Positions 1 through 8,682 of a stretch of DNA of 64,000 nt are shown here, piece after piece. This DNA comes from Bacilli bacterium (GTDB taxonomy: Bacteria > Bacillota_I > Bacilli_A > RFN20 > CAG-288). A model generated the notes under the pieces. The model saw only the letters and a program-made list of their open reading frames with translations, was not told the DNA's origin and did no database searches. The DNA is taken from assembly GCA_022652945.1 (NCBI GenBank), contig JALCRV010000002.1, positions 186,001-250,000 on the forward strand, read 5' to 3'. How positions within the stretch are numbered: the first letter of the stretch is position 1; each line of letters begins with the position of its first letter. Both the position numbers and the translations under genes were made by a program.

Positions 1-27
1 TAAGGTAAAGCGATTTAATAGTAAATC

Positions 28-52
28 CGAAGGGTTTTGCCTTCGCTTTTTT
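28..52 (+). terminator. Rho-independent terminator of an upstream gene
   Basis: A 6-bp stem (CGAAGG at 28-33, CCTTCG at 40-45) with a 6-nt loop is followed by a T-rich run. It probably ends a gene lying left of the window; the first 27 bases are too short to assign. Confidence 0.7.
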
Positions 53-80
53 AACTTTGATCGGTCGCTTGTCTTATAAT
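51..80 (+). promoter_or_regulatory. Promoter of the HD-GYP gene
   Basis: TTAACT at 51-56 and a perfect TATAAT at 75-80 are separated by 18 bp, 27 bp before the start codon. It overlaps the T-run of the upstream terminator. Confidence 0.6.
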
Positions 81-106
81 AGAAAAGGTTAATTAATTCT
101 CTGAAT

Positions 107-1309
107 ATGGAAATAGATTTACTCGGCCTCCTATCTAGATGTTCCCAGGCTCTGGATGTTTTTTATAATGATGAAGCGGGGGAAGAGGTAAATAACCGTA
201 GTCAGCGTTTGGCCTTGATCAGCGTGAAGATGGCAAAAAACGAAGGCTGGAGCCAAGACAGGCTTTTCGATTTAGCCTCCCTTTCCTTGCTTTCCGCTTC
301 CGCTTGGACTCAGATTTTAGGTGAGAATTCAACTTTCTCCAAGAGCGATCGTTTAGCGGATTTAAAGGAAAACCATTGCTTTCTAGCCGAAGAAAATGTG
401 AAGCAGTACCCCTTTATGACTAATTATTGGCGGGGTGCTTTGCTTTATATGGACGAAAAAGTCAACGGTAAAGGTGTCTATCATCTAAAAGGCTTCCAGA
501 CCCCCTTATTCGCTCGGTTTATCCATACCGCTTCGGAAGCGGATAAGTACTTTATCTCGAAAGGGAAGAATATCTTAGCTTACGATGGAATGCTTAAAGT
601 CCTCCATGCGGAAGCGGGAAACGAAGTGGATGAGGATGATACGGATATTTTATATTCCGCCTTCTCCGCCTTATCCTTCAATAAACTTTATAAAGGAGAT
701 CTGACCGAACAAATCAGAAAAGAAGTCGGTATCTATAAGCTTGATCTTTCTTATGAGACCATTAAAAAGATCGTTCTCCTTTACGCTAAAATCATCGACT
801 ATAAATCTTCCTTCACCAGACTGCACTCTACCTGGACGGCCGCCAAGGCTTTCGCCCTTGCCAATCTTTTAGGATATAAACCGGAAGAGAGCTATAACCT
901 CTGCTATGCCGGGGCCTTACATGATTTCGGATTGATGTATGTGCCCAATACCATCCTTGAGAAACCTTCTAAGCTTTCCGATGAGGAATATCAACAGATG
1001 ACATCTCACGTAACCTATATCGATTCCTTATTGGATGGAATCCAAGGTTTGGAGACTGTCAGGAGCCTATGTGCTTCTCACCATGAAAGAATCGATGGCT
1101 CCGGGTATCCTTATCATTTAAGCGGGGAAAAATTAAGCCGCGATCAAAGACTTCTCGCGGCTTTAGATGTCTACCAGGCTTTAAGAGAAGAAAGACCTTA
1201 TCGTAAAGCGATGGGCCATGAGATGGCTGTCGCTTTGATGAAAGAGATGGCTAACGACAGGAAATTAGATGAAGAACTGGTAGAGAAAATAGGGGAAAAA
1301 ATGAAATGA
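107..1309 (+). CDS. HD-GYP domain protein, putative cyclic dinucleotide phosphodiesterase
   Basis: The C-terminal half carries the HD-GYP hallmarks: an upstream His in RLHSTW, the HD pair in GALHDFG (His272-Asp273), a further His in TSHV, HHERIDG from residue 325 and GSGYP at about 330-334. HD-GYP domains bind metal and hydrolyse cyclic di-GMP or related dinucleotides. The N-terminal 230 residues are an unrecognised, mostly helical input region with no membrane segment, so the protein is likely cytoplasmic. It has its own promoter and is monocistronic. The only purine-rich stretch (AAAAGG at 83-88) is 18 nt from the ATG, unusually far. The gene ends with TGA, showing the standard code. Function by family only; the substrate is not known from sequence. 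Confidence 0.85.
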   Translation: MEIDLLGLLSRCSQALDVFYNDEAGEEVNNRSQRLALISVKMAKNEGWSQDRLFDLASLSLLSASAWTQILGENSTFSKSDRLADLKENHCFLAEENVKQYPFMTNYWRGALLYMDEKVNGKGVYHLKGFQTPLFARFIHTASEADKYFISKGKNILAYDGMLKVLHAEAGNEVDEDDTDILYSAFSALSFNKLYKGDLTEQIRKEVGIYKLDLSYETIKKIVLLYAKIIDYKSSFTRLHSTWTAAKAFALANLLGYKPEESYNLCYAGALHDFGLMYVPNTILEKPSKLSDEEYQQMTSHVTYIDSLLDGIQGLETVRSLCASHHERIDGSGYPYHLSGEKLSRDQRLLAALDVYQALREERPYRKAMGHEMAVALMKEMANDRKLDEELVEKIGEKMK

Positions 1310-1521
1310 TTTTATCTTTGGCGGGTCATTAATAATCTGTTTGAGCTTTCCTTTGACTTTTTACAGGAATTTTCATTTTAATTTCGAAAATAAGTTAATA
1401 ATACTTATCAGTTGAAAAGCGCATCAATCCTTGAGCCTTTGCCAGCTTAGTTTGGCCTTAAAATAAAAATTATACGAAGACGATAACAATATATTTATAT
1501 TAATTTACTTATATGTAGATT

Positions 1522-1530
1522 TGGTATAAA
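1522..1530 (+). promoter_or_regulatory. Extended -10 promoter before the SipW-type protein gene
   Basis: TGG followed by TATAAA forms an extended -10 element 27 bp before the ATG at 1558. TTTACT at 1504-1509 could be a -35 box, but the 15-bp spacing is short. The rest of the 248-bp gap from 1310 is AT-rich with nothing else recognised. Confidence 0.45.
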
Positions 1531-1557
1531 CTTTTAAGGACGATTTATTGTGGGAAA

Positions 1558-2205
1558 ATGGGAACTTATAATTTCAAACGACTGAATCTAATACTTACAA
1601 CCTTGGGAATTGTCTCCACAATGTCCATCGGGTTTTCAACTTGGCTGATTACTGGGAATGATGTAGTAACTGCGACGACGATGAACATTTTTACTGAACC
1701 TGTTGTGGCAACTGTTTATAGGCTGTTTAGTTATGATTCAACCAATTCAGTAAATCTCATTTATATTTCCGAATCTTTTTGGAAAGATAGCAGCCCGAGT
1801 TTTAAAGGGAGCCTTACTAGCGCTTTTACCGCTGTTGATGTTGTTACATCTGGGAAGGTCTTTAACTACAAAATAACCTTCACTCCAAAAACAGGTTATA
1901 CACCTTCTATTTCTTTGACTGATGGATCTTTGATACCTGTTCCTACTTATCAAATCACCGCTCCTATTAATTCGAATACATCATCGACTTCTGCAAGCAC
2001 CGCACTAGGTACCGATGGGGCTCTTTCATACACAATTGCTAATTCCATGGCCGCAAACCAGCAATTGAAAATCGCAGTTACTTTTGACGCTTCCTTCCAA
2101 AAGAATGCCTCGACAGGCAATTACACAGATGATTTGGACTTTACAGCGACAATTTACCCTTTTTTACAAAATACAACGATTGAAATTGATGCATCATGGA
2201 ACTAA
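1558..2205 (+). CDS. Secreted protein with SipW-type signal peptide
   Basis: A 215-residue protein that I do not recognise as a full-length family. The N-terminus (about residues 8-33) is a basic stretch, then a hydrophobic helix ending in GFSTWLITG, the same G-F-(S/A)-x-W-(V/L)-I pattern seen in the two TasA-like proteins at 15298-15963 and 16406-17020. This marks it as a likely client of the SipW signal peptidase encoded nearby. The remainder is Ser/Thr-rich and predicted beta, as in TasA/camelysin proteins. It overlaps the next gene by 10 bp, so the two are translationally coupled. AAGGA at 1536-1540 is 17 nt before the ATG, an unusual spacing. Base and codon use look more AT-rich than in the neighbours. 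Confidence 0.7.
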   Translation: MGTYNFKRLNLILTTLGIVSTMSIGFSTWLITGNDVVTATTMNIFTEPVVATVYRLFSYDSTNSVNLIYISESFWKDSSPSFKGSLTSAFTAVDVVTSGKVFNYKITFTPKTGYTPSISLTDGSLIPVPTYQITAPINSNTSSTSASTALGTDGALSYTIANSMAANQQLKIAVTFDASFQKNASTGNYTDDLDFTATIYPFLQNTTIEIDASWN

Positions 2206-5045
2206 TCAAGAAATTTATCATTAACAAACGGAGCATCATTTCTTTCCTGGCTGTGGTTGTTTCAGCCTTTGTTGGCTTTAAAGTGGGCAGCAGTAACTGG
2301 GAGACTACTGAAAAAAGCACGGAGTTAAAGCAAAACGTCGCTCTTACTGATCAAACTGCATCTGCCACAAAAGTTTGCTATATCAACTCGAATACGGATT
2401 CAACCTCCTATTACACGATTGAGCAAGCTCTTTTGAAGGCTAATTCAGGAGATACAGTCTATGTTATCCCTGATTTAGGTAAAAATGTTTACGTTTTAAA
2501 AAACTGCACTGTGAAGTCTGGTGTGACTTTGTCCTTGCCATATAGTGGGACTGCCACGGATGAAATTGTTGCTGAGAGCACAAGTGCCTTTGCTGATAAT
2601 ACTCCAAGCACTTATCGGCACAGCGAGTTGATAATTAACGAGAACGTAAAGATGACGGTTAACGGATCGCTTAATGTTGGAGGGAAGTGGGGAGGTACCT
2701 CACCTCAGGGTGGAACCCAAAAAGATTATTGCGAAATCACGATGAACAACTCATCGACAATTGAAGTCTCTGGCACTCTGACCTGCACTGGTTTTATTAA
2801 AGAAACATCAACTACAGGTGGTGCTTCAATTATTGTCCAAAATGGTGGGGATTTCGAAACTCCGATGGCAATGTATGACTGGGACAGTGGTAGTTCTGCA
2901 TACGGAAAATACAATGATGGAGTTTTTCCAGTTAAAAGATTTGATTTGCCGAATATCCGTCCGACTGTTGTCGTGAATTATGGCGGAAAGTTTGTTGGTA
3001 AATACAGGGCTTGGGGATCATCGGCAGGTCAAGTGGCAAATGGAAGTACCGCCATTATTTCTAATTCTTCTCCAGCTTTTTTAATTATGTCTACTGGTTG
3101 TGTAGTTTCTTATCATTTTTCTGACAAATCATCGCTTACTGCTACAAGCCTTAGCGACGAAACAAATCATAAGGCTTTAATAAATGTTAATGGTAATGCT
3201 ACATTAGGCTCGTTAATTGTTAACGCAACAGTATACGGAGTATCATTGTCACTAGATACAAGTGATTATTATTTTCCTATTCCGGCAATGTATAAAATCA
3301 CTATATTAAGTGGGACTTTCTCTGTGCCTAAGAAAATCAAATTCTTGCCCGGGAGTTCACTTGAGATTAAATCTGGTGCTAGTGCGTCTGCCACAGCAAA
3401 CATTATTTTCTATCAGTCAAATAAAGCAACTGATGGCACCAAAGTGATTCCAAGCTATTCCACCACCACACCAGCCACATTGATTAATGATGGCCAAATT
3501 AATATTCAGGCGAATTTTAGTGGGCTTATTAAACACACAGCAAATATCACAACTGGTGTGATAATAACTTCTTCGACTATGGTCAACGTTACTGATTCAT
3601 ATGAATCAAATTCTTCAAAAAGCTTTCTTTCCAGCACGGAAGATAAAAGGGGCCCTTTTTCTTGGAACTCCACTGCAGATATCGCTAAAAATAATACAGG
3701 AACAAATTTACAAAGAGGGTTCCAAGTCATACCCAGCATGACATATAGAGCCAACTCTGATTACTGGTATTATGACCCTGATAGTATTTCGACTTATACT
3801 ATGACTCCGAGTTTTGAATCAGGCTTAACAACTTATTCATTTGCTCTTTCAATTGATGGTGGTACTTCTACTACATATTCGAATTTAAGTGTTCTTCCTA
3901 CTTTAAATGAAACAACAGGAACCACTTTGACTTTTTCATCACTTATCGGTTGTTCGATTGCAATTGGCTCAAATACTATAGGGGTTGGCTCGACCGGCTC
4001 ATATAATGTATTCTCTAATGCGACTATTGAAATCAAAGCGGTTGTGCCGATGACAGGAATCACTGCTAATTGTGATGAGACTTCGCAGACCGGTGTTGCA
4101 ACTAGTTCTTCTTGCTCATTTTCAGTTTATTCAACATTAAATCCAACTGGCGCAACCAATGTCAATAGTAGTTCTTATACGTGGCATGTTAGGAGCGGTT
4201 CAGCTTCTTTCACTTCTGCGAATGAAAGTTTAACGACAGTGAACATTACAGCATCTGGGAGTAATTCTACTACTGTTACGGCTGTTGTTTATCTTACGGT
4301 CAGCGATGCAAATGGGACACTATTTACTAGCAACGATTTAACATTGTCTTGTACCACTAGTTGTTTAGTGGCTGGAACCATGATTTCGATGGCTGATGGG
4401 ACAGAAAAGCCAGTTGAGATGGTCGCTTTGGGCGATGCGGTGAAAATTTGGAATTTCCAGACTGGGAATTTTGATATAAGACCTGTAATTTTCATTGAAT
4501 GTTTGAGGAATTACAGTTACAAGCGAACTGATATTCATTTCGATGACGGTACTTCAGTATCATTGGCGACTTCTCAATCTTATTTTGATGTAGATGCATT
4601 AGATTTCTTTACAGTTAGTTCAATGAACGGTGAAAGTTGCATTGGTCGAAGAGTGATGGGGATGGCAAATGACACTTTATCGATTAAAACTATCATTGAG
4701 GTTGATACATATGATGCTGTAGGTGATGTTTATGAGGTCTTGACAGCTTATGATCTAAATTTCTTCTGCGATGGCGTATTATCTAGGACTCCAGTTGCCG
4801 GTCCTAGTATCTTCAAGATAGTTGATGGATATAAATACGATCCAGAGGCCATGGAAGCTGATATTGATAAATACGGGCTATTTGAATTTAGCGACTTTGC
4901 GGCTTATATGACTGAAGATGAGTTTATTTATATGGGGATCAAATACTATAAGATCGGTGTTGGAAAGGGATATTACACTATTGAAGATTTAATTAAGCTG
5001 GCCGAATACTTTGCTGGTTTAAAAGCGGCTGGCAACCATAAATAA
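2196..5045 (+). CDS. Large beta-rich surface protein with degenerate C-terminal Hint (hedgehog/intein) domain
   Basis: 949 residues. Residues 10-30 form a hydrophobic signal/anchor helix. From about 60 to 480 the sequence is repetitive, Gly/Asn/Ser/Thr-rich and resembles a parallel beta-helix (for example SGDTVYVIPDLG and VKSGVTLSL). An Ig-like stretch lies around 620-720. At residue 723 a Hint-type start appears: CLVAGTMISMADG, then GDAVKIWN, and at about 855-866 a block resembling the Hint end (NFFCDGVLSRTP). The usual block B T-x-x-H is TSQS (792-795), and the terminal His-Asn is missing, so self-splicing is unlikely. About 80 further residues follow. It overlaps the upstream SipW-type gene by 10 bp. 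Hint domains occur in hedgehog proteins, inteins and polymorphic toxins; the role here is inferred only. Confidence 0.7.
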   Translation: MELIKKFIINKRSIISFLAVVVSAFVGFKVGSSNWETTEKSTELKQNVALTDQTASATKVCYINSNTDSTSYYTIEQALLKANSGDTVYVIPDLGKNVYVLKNCTVKSGVTLSLPYSGTATDEIVAESTSAFADNTPSTYRHSELIINENVKMTVNGSLNVGGKWGGTSPQGGTQKDYCEITMNNSSTIEVSGTLTCTGFIKETSTTGGASIIVQNGGDFETPMAMYDWDSGSSAYGKYNDGVFPVKRFDLPNIRPTVVVNYGGKFVGKYRAWGSSAGQVANGSTAIISNSSPAFLIMSTGCVVSYHFSDKSSLTATSLSDETNHKALINVNGNATLGSLIVNATVYGVSLSLDTSDYYFPIPAMYKITILSGTFSVPKKIKFLPGSSLEIKSGASASATANIIFYQSNKATDGTKVIPSYSTTTPATLINDGQINIQANFSGLIKHTANITTGVIITSSTMVNVTDSYESNSSKSFLSSTEDKRGPFSWNSTADIAKNNTGTNLQRGFQVIPSMTYRANSDYWYYDPDSISTYTMTPSFESGLTTYSFALSIDGGTSTTYSNLSVLPTLNETTGTTLTFSSLIGCSIAIGSNTIGVGSTGSYNVFSNATIEIKAVVPMTGITANCDETSQTGVATSSSCSFSVYSTLNPTGATNVNSSSYTWHVRSGSASFTSANESLTTVNITASGSNSTTVTAVVYLTVSDANGTLFTSNDLTLSCTTSCLVAGTMISMADGTEKPVEMVALGDAVKIWNFQTGNFDIRPVIFIECLRNYSYKRTDIHFDDGTSVSLATSQSYFDVDALDFFTVSSMNGESCIGRRVMGMANDTLSIKTIIEVDTYDAVGDVYEVLTAYDLNFFCDGVLSRTPVAGPSIFKIVDGYKYDPEAMEADIDKYGLFEFSDFAAYMTEDEFIYMGIKYYKIGVGKGYYTIEDLIKLAEYFAGLKAAGNHK

Positions 5046-5070
5046 TTATTAGTTCTTCTCCATCGAAAAA

Positions 5071-5101
5071 GGCCACAGTAATTTATGTGGCCTCTTTTTT
5101 T
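5071..5101. terminator. Bidirectional terminator between convergent genes
   Basis: GGCCACA (5071-5077) pairs with TGTGGCC (5086-5092) across an 8-nt loop. A run of T follows on the plus strand and a run of A (5066-5070) precedes, so the hairpin can end both the Hint-domain gene and the minus-strand lipoprotein gene. Confidence 0.85.
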
Positions 5102-5108
5102 ATGATCT

Positions 5109-6218
5109 TTAGATTGTCTCCCACCCTGCATATAGCGTTAAATCCGAGAAAACTGCAGTTAATTCGGTAAAGCATCCCGTGGTTGGAGTAATCGTCTTAG
5201 AAGTAAACCAACCCTTAAAGGTATAACCGGTTCTCGTAGGTGTCGGGATGGCTCCATTCCCGTCAGCGGAGAAATAAGCTCCTCTTTTAACGGTGTACTC
5301 CATACTTGCCCCCGCCGGCATCTGTGCGGGAGCCGCAGTTGTATCGTTCAAATTGAAATGTACTTTATATTCGATTGTCGTATTCGCCGTCTCAAAGTTA
5401 ATGATATTAGTCCACCCGCCATTTTCCTTGGTGTAGATTTGGCCGTGGAAAGTATCGAAGTAATAGTCACCATCCTTACCCAAAGTGGTAGCCGGCGCAG
5501 TAGAGCCAGAATACCATGTATTAGGATTGGTCGGCCTAGTGAATGTGATATTCTTGGAGGCTCCATCGGTCATCCTGATTTCCAAGTAATAATTGGTTTC
5601 ATCTTCCGTAGCGATGATCGCCTCGATTCCGACTCCCGTATCACCTTTAACTGGGGCCGGGACTGTGACTTGAACATCCTGAGAAGTCGTAAAGTGGAAG
5701 GTCAAAGTAACCGACTGATCAGAATTGACCTTCTGATCAACCCCGCTGATACCGTTCCCGGTATCACCTTTTTCTCCTTTGCCGACCGTAATTGGATCGG
5801 ATTTTGTTCCATCGGAGTAATTGACGACGATGACAGTATTTCCATTATCATCCAGGGAAGAAGAAATCCCAGAAATGGAAATCCCGGAAGGGATTTTCAC
5901 TTCCACCGGATCTAAAGTCGTATCCGTATAGGAAATTACTAAATCGGTGTAGCTCTTATCCTCAGCCTGAGTATAAGTGATATCCTTGATCCCGTTGCCT
6001 TCTAAACCCTGAGGAATGAAAAAGACTGTGTCCTCTTTGGTGGAGTCCAGATAAGTAATAGTAATCTGAGTCGTGCCATCTTCCATCTTCTGGGTTGAGA
6101 TAGCCTTGATATAGATGGCATCATCGGCCTTCGACTTCACAAAAGAGCAGGAAGAAAGGCCTAAGATCAACGACAGAGAAGAAACAGCCAGCAGGGTTTT
6201 CAACAGTGTCTTTTTCAT
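5109..6218 (-). CDS. Lipoprotein with tandem beta repeats, GxxGDTG segments and InlB-type repeat
   Basis: A type II signal peptide ends in LSSC with the lipidated Cys at residue 24, so the protein should sit on the outer face of the membrane. Residues about 35-225 contain roughly five degenerate repeats of about 40 residues, each of the form GxGIxxI, acidic turn, beta strand, DGT, beta strand; two are joined by collagen-like or fibre-like GEKGDTG and PVKGDTG segments. The C-terminus (about 310-369) is an InlB B-repeat-like module (GYTFKGWF, LYAGW). It starts 1 bp after the stop of the beta-helix gene, with AAAGGAG as binding site, and is the last gene of the SipW/ABC array. Probably an adhesive surface protein; binding partner unknown. 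Confidence 0.75.
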   Translation of the reverse strand: MKKTLLKTLLAVSSLSLILGLSSCSFVKSKADDAIYIKAISTQKMEDGTTQITITYLDSTKEDTVFFIPQGLEGNGIKDITYTQAEDKSYTDLVISYTDTTLDPVEVKIPSGISISGISSSLDDNGNTVIVVNYSDGTKSDPITVGKGEKGDTGNGISGVDQKVNSDQSVTLTFHFTTSQDVQVTVPAPVKGDTGVGIEAIIATEDETNYYLEIRMTDGASKNITFTRPTNPNTWYSGSTAPATTLGKDGDYYFDTFHGQIYTKENGGWTNIINFETANTTIEYKVHFNLNDTTAAPAQMPAGASMEYTVKRGAYFSADGNGAIPTPTRTGYTFKGWFTSKTITPTTGCFTELTAVFSDLTLYAGWETI

Positions 6219-6219
6219 A

Positions 6220-8682
6220 TTAATTCACTCCTTTCGCATTGTTTATCAGATCCTGAGTCGCAGGATTCAAACCGAATAAGTAGCCGTCGCCTTTTAAGCA
6301 GTCAAACCGGAAGGGACTGAATCCGGTTACCGTGGTCACCGTCTTTAAGCCCATGTATTTAATCCTTTGATTATCGCTCGTTGGGGCAGGCAGATTAAGG
6401 TATTCCTTCATCATATCCGCTTCGATCTCCTGAGAAGAAAACTTCGTATCTTCTAACTTAGAGAAATCCACCTCGGAGAGATTTCCTCCCCCTCCGTAGA
6501 AGGCCACCGGAATGGAAATATATTCATCCTGCTTCCCATCCACCGTCCCGTTATAGACGCAGCCTTGCTCTCTGGCTTTGGAGAATAAAAGAGGCTTCAT
6601 CGGGAAGACATCATCAATCGTAATCTTTCTTTCAGTATTCAACAGTGAATTTGCGACTAAGGAGAAATTCTCCTGGATTAAGCCGCTGATATCCATCTCA
6701 GATGTCTTTTTATAGTCGTAAAATTTAGTCTTTCCTTCAATTGAAACCTTGACCGGATAGGAGATACCCGAAAGATTTTTCGCCACCATCGGTATTAAGG
6801 CAGTCGTGCCCTGGGAAACCTTACCCATCATATCCGTAATCCCGGAAGGTAAAGCATTATAAAGATACGGTCCGTTAAAAAGACTCTCCATGGCAATCGA
6901 AGCGATGCCGGAATCCGAAAGCAAGGAATCCTTAATCACGAGACTTCCATCGAATAACCCTTTTACTTTATCCGTCTCATTTAAGCCATCCTGGATTGAA
7001 AGCAATTCCTCTTCCATTTGGGAAGCGGATTTATAATCTCCGGCTAAATAGGAAGAAAGAATTCCATCCGCTCCATTCGTATTCTTCTCTTTAAAGAAGT
7101 CTTCGATGGAAGAGGAGACATCCTTTCCATTGATATCTTTAAAGGAACGGACTTCTTGGCTATCGGTCTTCACGTACTTATTGCTCCCGGCTTCCACGAG
7201 GAAATTCCTGGCGTGAGCCAAGAGAGAATTATCGATCTCAGCCTCAGAAGAAAAGCCGCGGATAATGTTCTTGCCATTCGTCAGACGGGAATTCTTTATC
7301 GTCAGGCCTTTTCCATTAAGGCACATCACGCTGCCGACGGTATCCAAGTAGCTTAAAGACCCATCGTAATCACAGTTCTTCAGGTTAACATCATCGAAAC
7401 TAATATTATCGCCGTCTAAGATGACCCCGGAATTATCCTCCCCGTAAGCTTGGACTAGATTCAGTTTGTTCGGGTCACCTAAAGCGTAGAAAGGCTTCGG
7501 CCCCCTGAATAAATTAGCTTCGCTTAATGTTGGCACATAAGCGGTGGAGCCATCGCTTAAAGTCACCGCCTTTTCCGAATACGGGTAAGTCAGGTTATGA
7601 AGATTAAGCGTATACCCGTTCCCGTAGAAATCCTTCTGGATCCTTAAGCCCGCATAGACCGTATCTCCAATCGGGGCGTAGGCGGAATTGCTCTTGGCGA
7701 ATTCGTTCCACTGCTCGATATATTCCTTGTTAAACATTGTCTGATAAGAATAAATTTCATCTGCGAAAGAAAAAGTCTTCTTTTTCTCATCGTAATGACC
7801 GAACAACGCTATATTGCTGGCTTTCAAGACATAGGCTCCATCCTTTTTCAAAGGATTGCCTTCGCTATCTAAATAGTACGTATCCTTTAAAGAACCAAAC
7901 GAAGTCCTTAAGACTGCCTTCTCTCCGTTTGCTGACTTATTGGTACAGTAGAGCAGATCATCATAAGTAAAGACGTTGATCCCATCTTTCACGATGGTAA
8001 ACTCGGTTTTATTATCTTTCGCAGCGGTGCTCTTGCTTAGACCAAAAGTAAAGTAACCTTTCCCGCTGTCATTCACGGTAAAGCTATTGGAAGCCAAGTC
8101 ATAAGAAATATTCGCGGAGGTTTCTTTTAAGGTCAGCTGGTCCGCGAAAGAATTCGGATAGACCGCCACCGTATAAGAGACTTGAGCCGGCTTTTTCACT
8201 CCGTTAACTAAATCGTATTGTCCATAATAAATAGTCGGATCGATATTCGCCTGGGAAGAAAGGATCTTGGGATTCACCACGATGGCGCAGTCTTTATAGA
8301 TGATTCCATTCATGGATTTAAAGATGGTGCCTTTCGCATTGGAGACTTTGATGGTCACCTTTCCGTCTTTTAAGGCGGTTAAGTAGAACTTGCCGCTCTC
8401 CTCGCTGATGGAGGCGTAAGGTTCTTGGGTCTGATCCTGGTTTATCACGCTCCAGACTAAATTATTCCCCGCGGCTAAAGCGTAGCGGGAAGTGGAGATC
8501 GGATTAGCGCTTAAAAGATACTTACTAGGGGAAATCTGGAAGGCCTCGGTATCCTGATAGGCCCAATCGATCCCTGTGATATCGGAAGCGTTCAACGCAA
8601 AAGTCTGCTGGACCGCAGCGATCCCGAATAAGGCGATGACGAAGGGTGCCATGCAAAGCAAGGCTAAATTCTGCTTTTTCAT
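6220..8682 (-). CDS. Secreted Ig-like/parallel beta-helix protein
   Basis: 820 residues with a Sec-type signal peptide (residues 1-30, no lipobox Cys) and no other strong membrane helix. The region about 60-140 looks like a bacterial Ig-like (Big_2) domain, with ALKDGKVTIKVSNAKGT. The middle (about 350-520) has short strand-turn repeats with NLKNCDYDG and GKGLTIKNSRLTNG, typical of right-handed parallel beta-helix proteins. The ATG directly abuts the stop codon of the ABC permease, with GGAGG inside that gene's last codons serving as binding site, so the two are translated as a pair. This suggests that the ABC transporter, the beta-helix protein and the following lipoprotein work together. 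No enzyme motif was recognised. Confidence 0.65.
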   Translation of the reverse strand: MKKQNLALLCMAPFVIALFGIAAVQQTFALNASDITGIDWAYQDTEAFQISPSKYLLSANPISTSRYALAAGNNLVWSVINQDQTQEPYASISEESGKFYLTALKDGKVTIKVSNAKGTIFKSMNGIIYKDCAIVVNPKILSSQANIDPTIYYGQYDLVNGVKKPAQVSYTVAVYPNSFADQLTLKETSANISYDLASNSFTVNDSGKGYFTFGLSKSTAAKDNKTEFTIVKDGINVFTYDDLLYCTNKSANGEKAVLRTSFGSLKDTYYLDSEGNPLKKDGAYVLKASNIALFGHYDEKKKTFSFADEIYSYQTMFNKEYIEQWNEFAKSNSAYAPIGDTVYAGLRIQKDFYGNGYTLNLHNLTYPYSEKAVTLSDGSTAYVPTLSEANLFRGPKPFYALGDPNKLNLVQAYGEDNSGVILDGDNISFDDVNLKNCDYDGSLSYLDTVGSVMCLNGKGLTIKNSRLTNGKNIIRGFSSEAEIDNSLLAHARNFLVEAGSNKYVKTDSQEVRSFKDINGKDVSSSIEDFFKEKNTNGADGILSSYLAGDYKSASQMEEELLSIQDGLNETDKVKGLFDGSLVIKDSLLSDSGIASIAMESLFNGPYLYNALPSGITDMMGKVSQGTTALIPMVAKNLSGISYPVKVSIEGKTKFYDYKKTSEMDISGLIQENFSLVANSLLNTERKITIDDVFPMKPLLFSKAREQGCVYNGTVDGKQDEYISIPVAFYGGGGNLSEVDFSKLEDTKFSSQEIEADMMKEYLNLPAPTSDNQRIKYMGLKTVTTVTGFSPFRFDCLKGDGYLFGLNPATQDLINNAKGVN

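Noticed and set aside
4362-4793. Active intein
   Set aside because: Block B His and terminal His-Asn are missing, and no intact host-protein continuation follows.
5358-5915. 185-codon plus-strand frame
   Set aside because: Lies fully inside the lipoprotein gene on the other strand; Arg/Ile-rich shadow.
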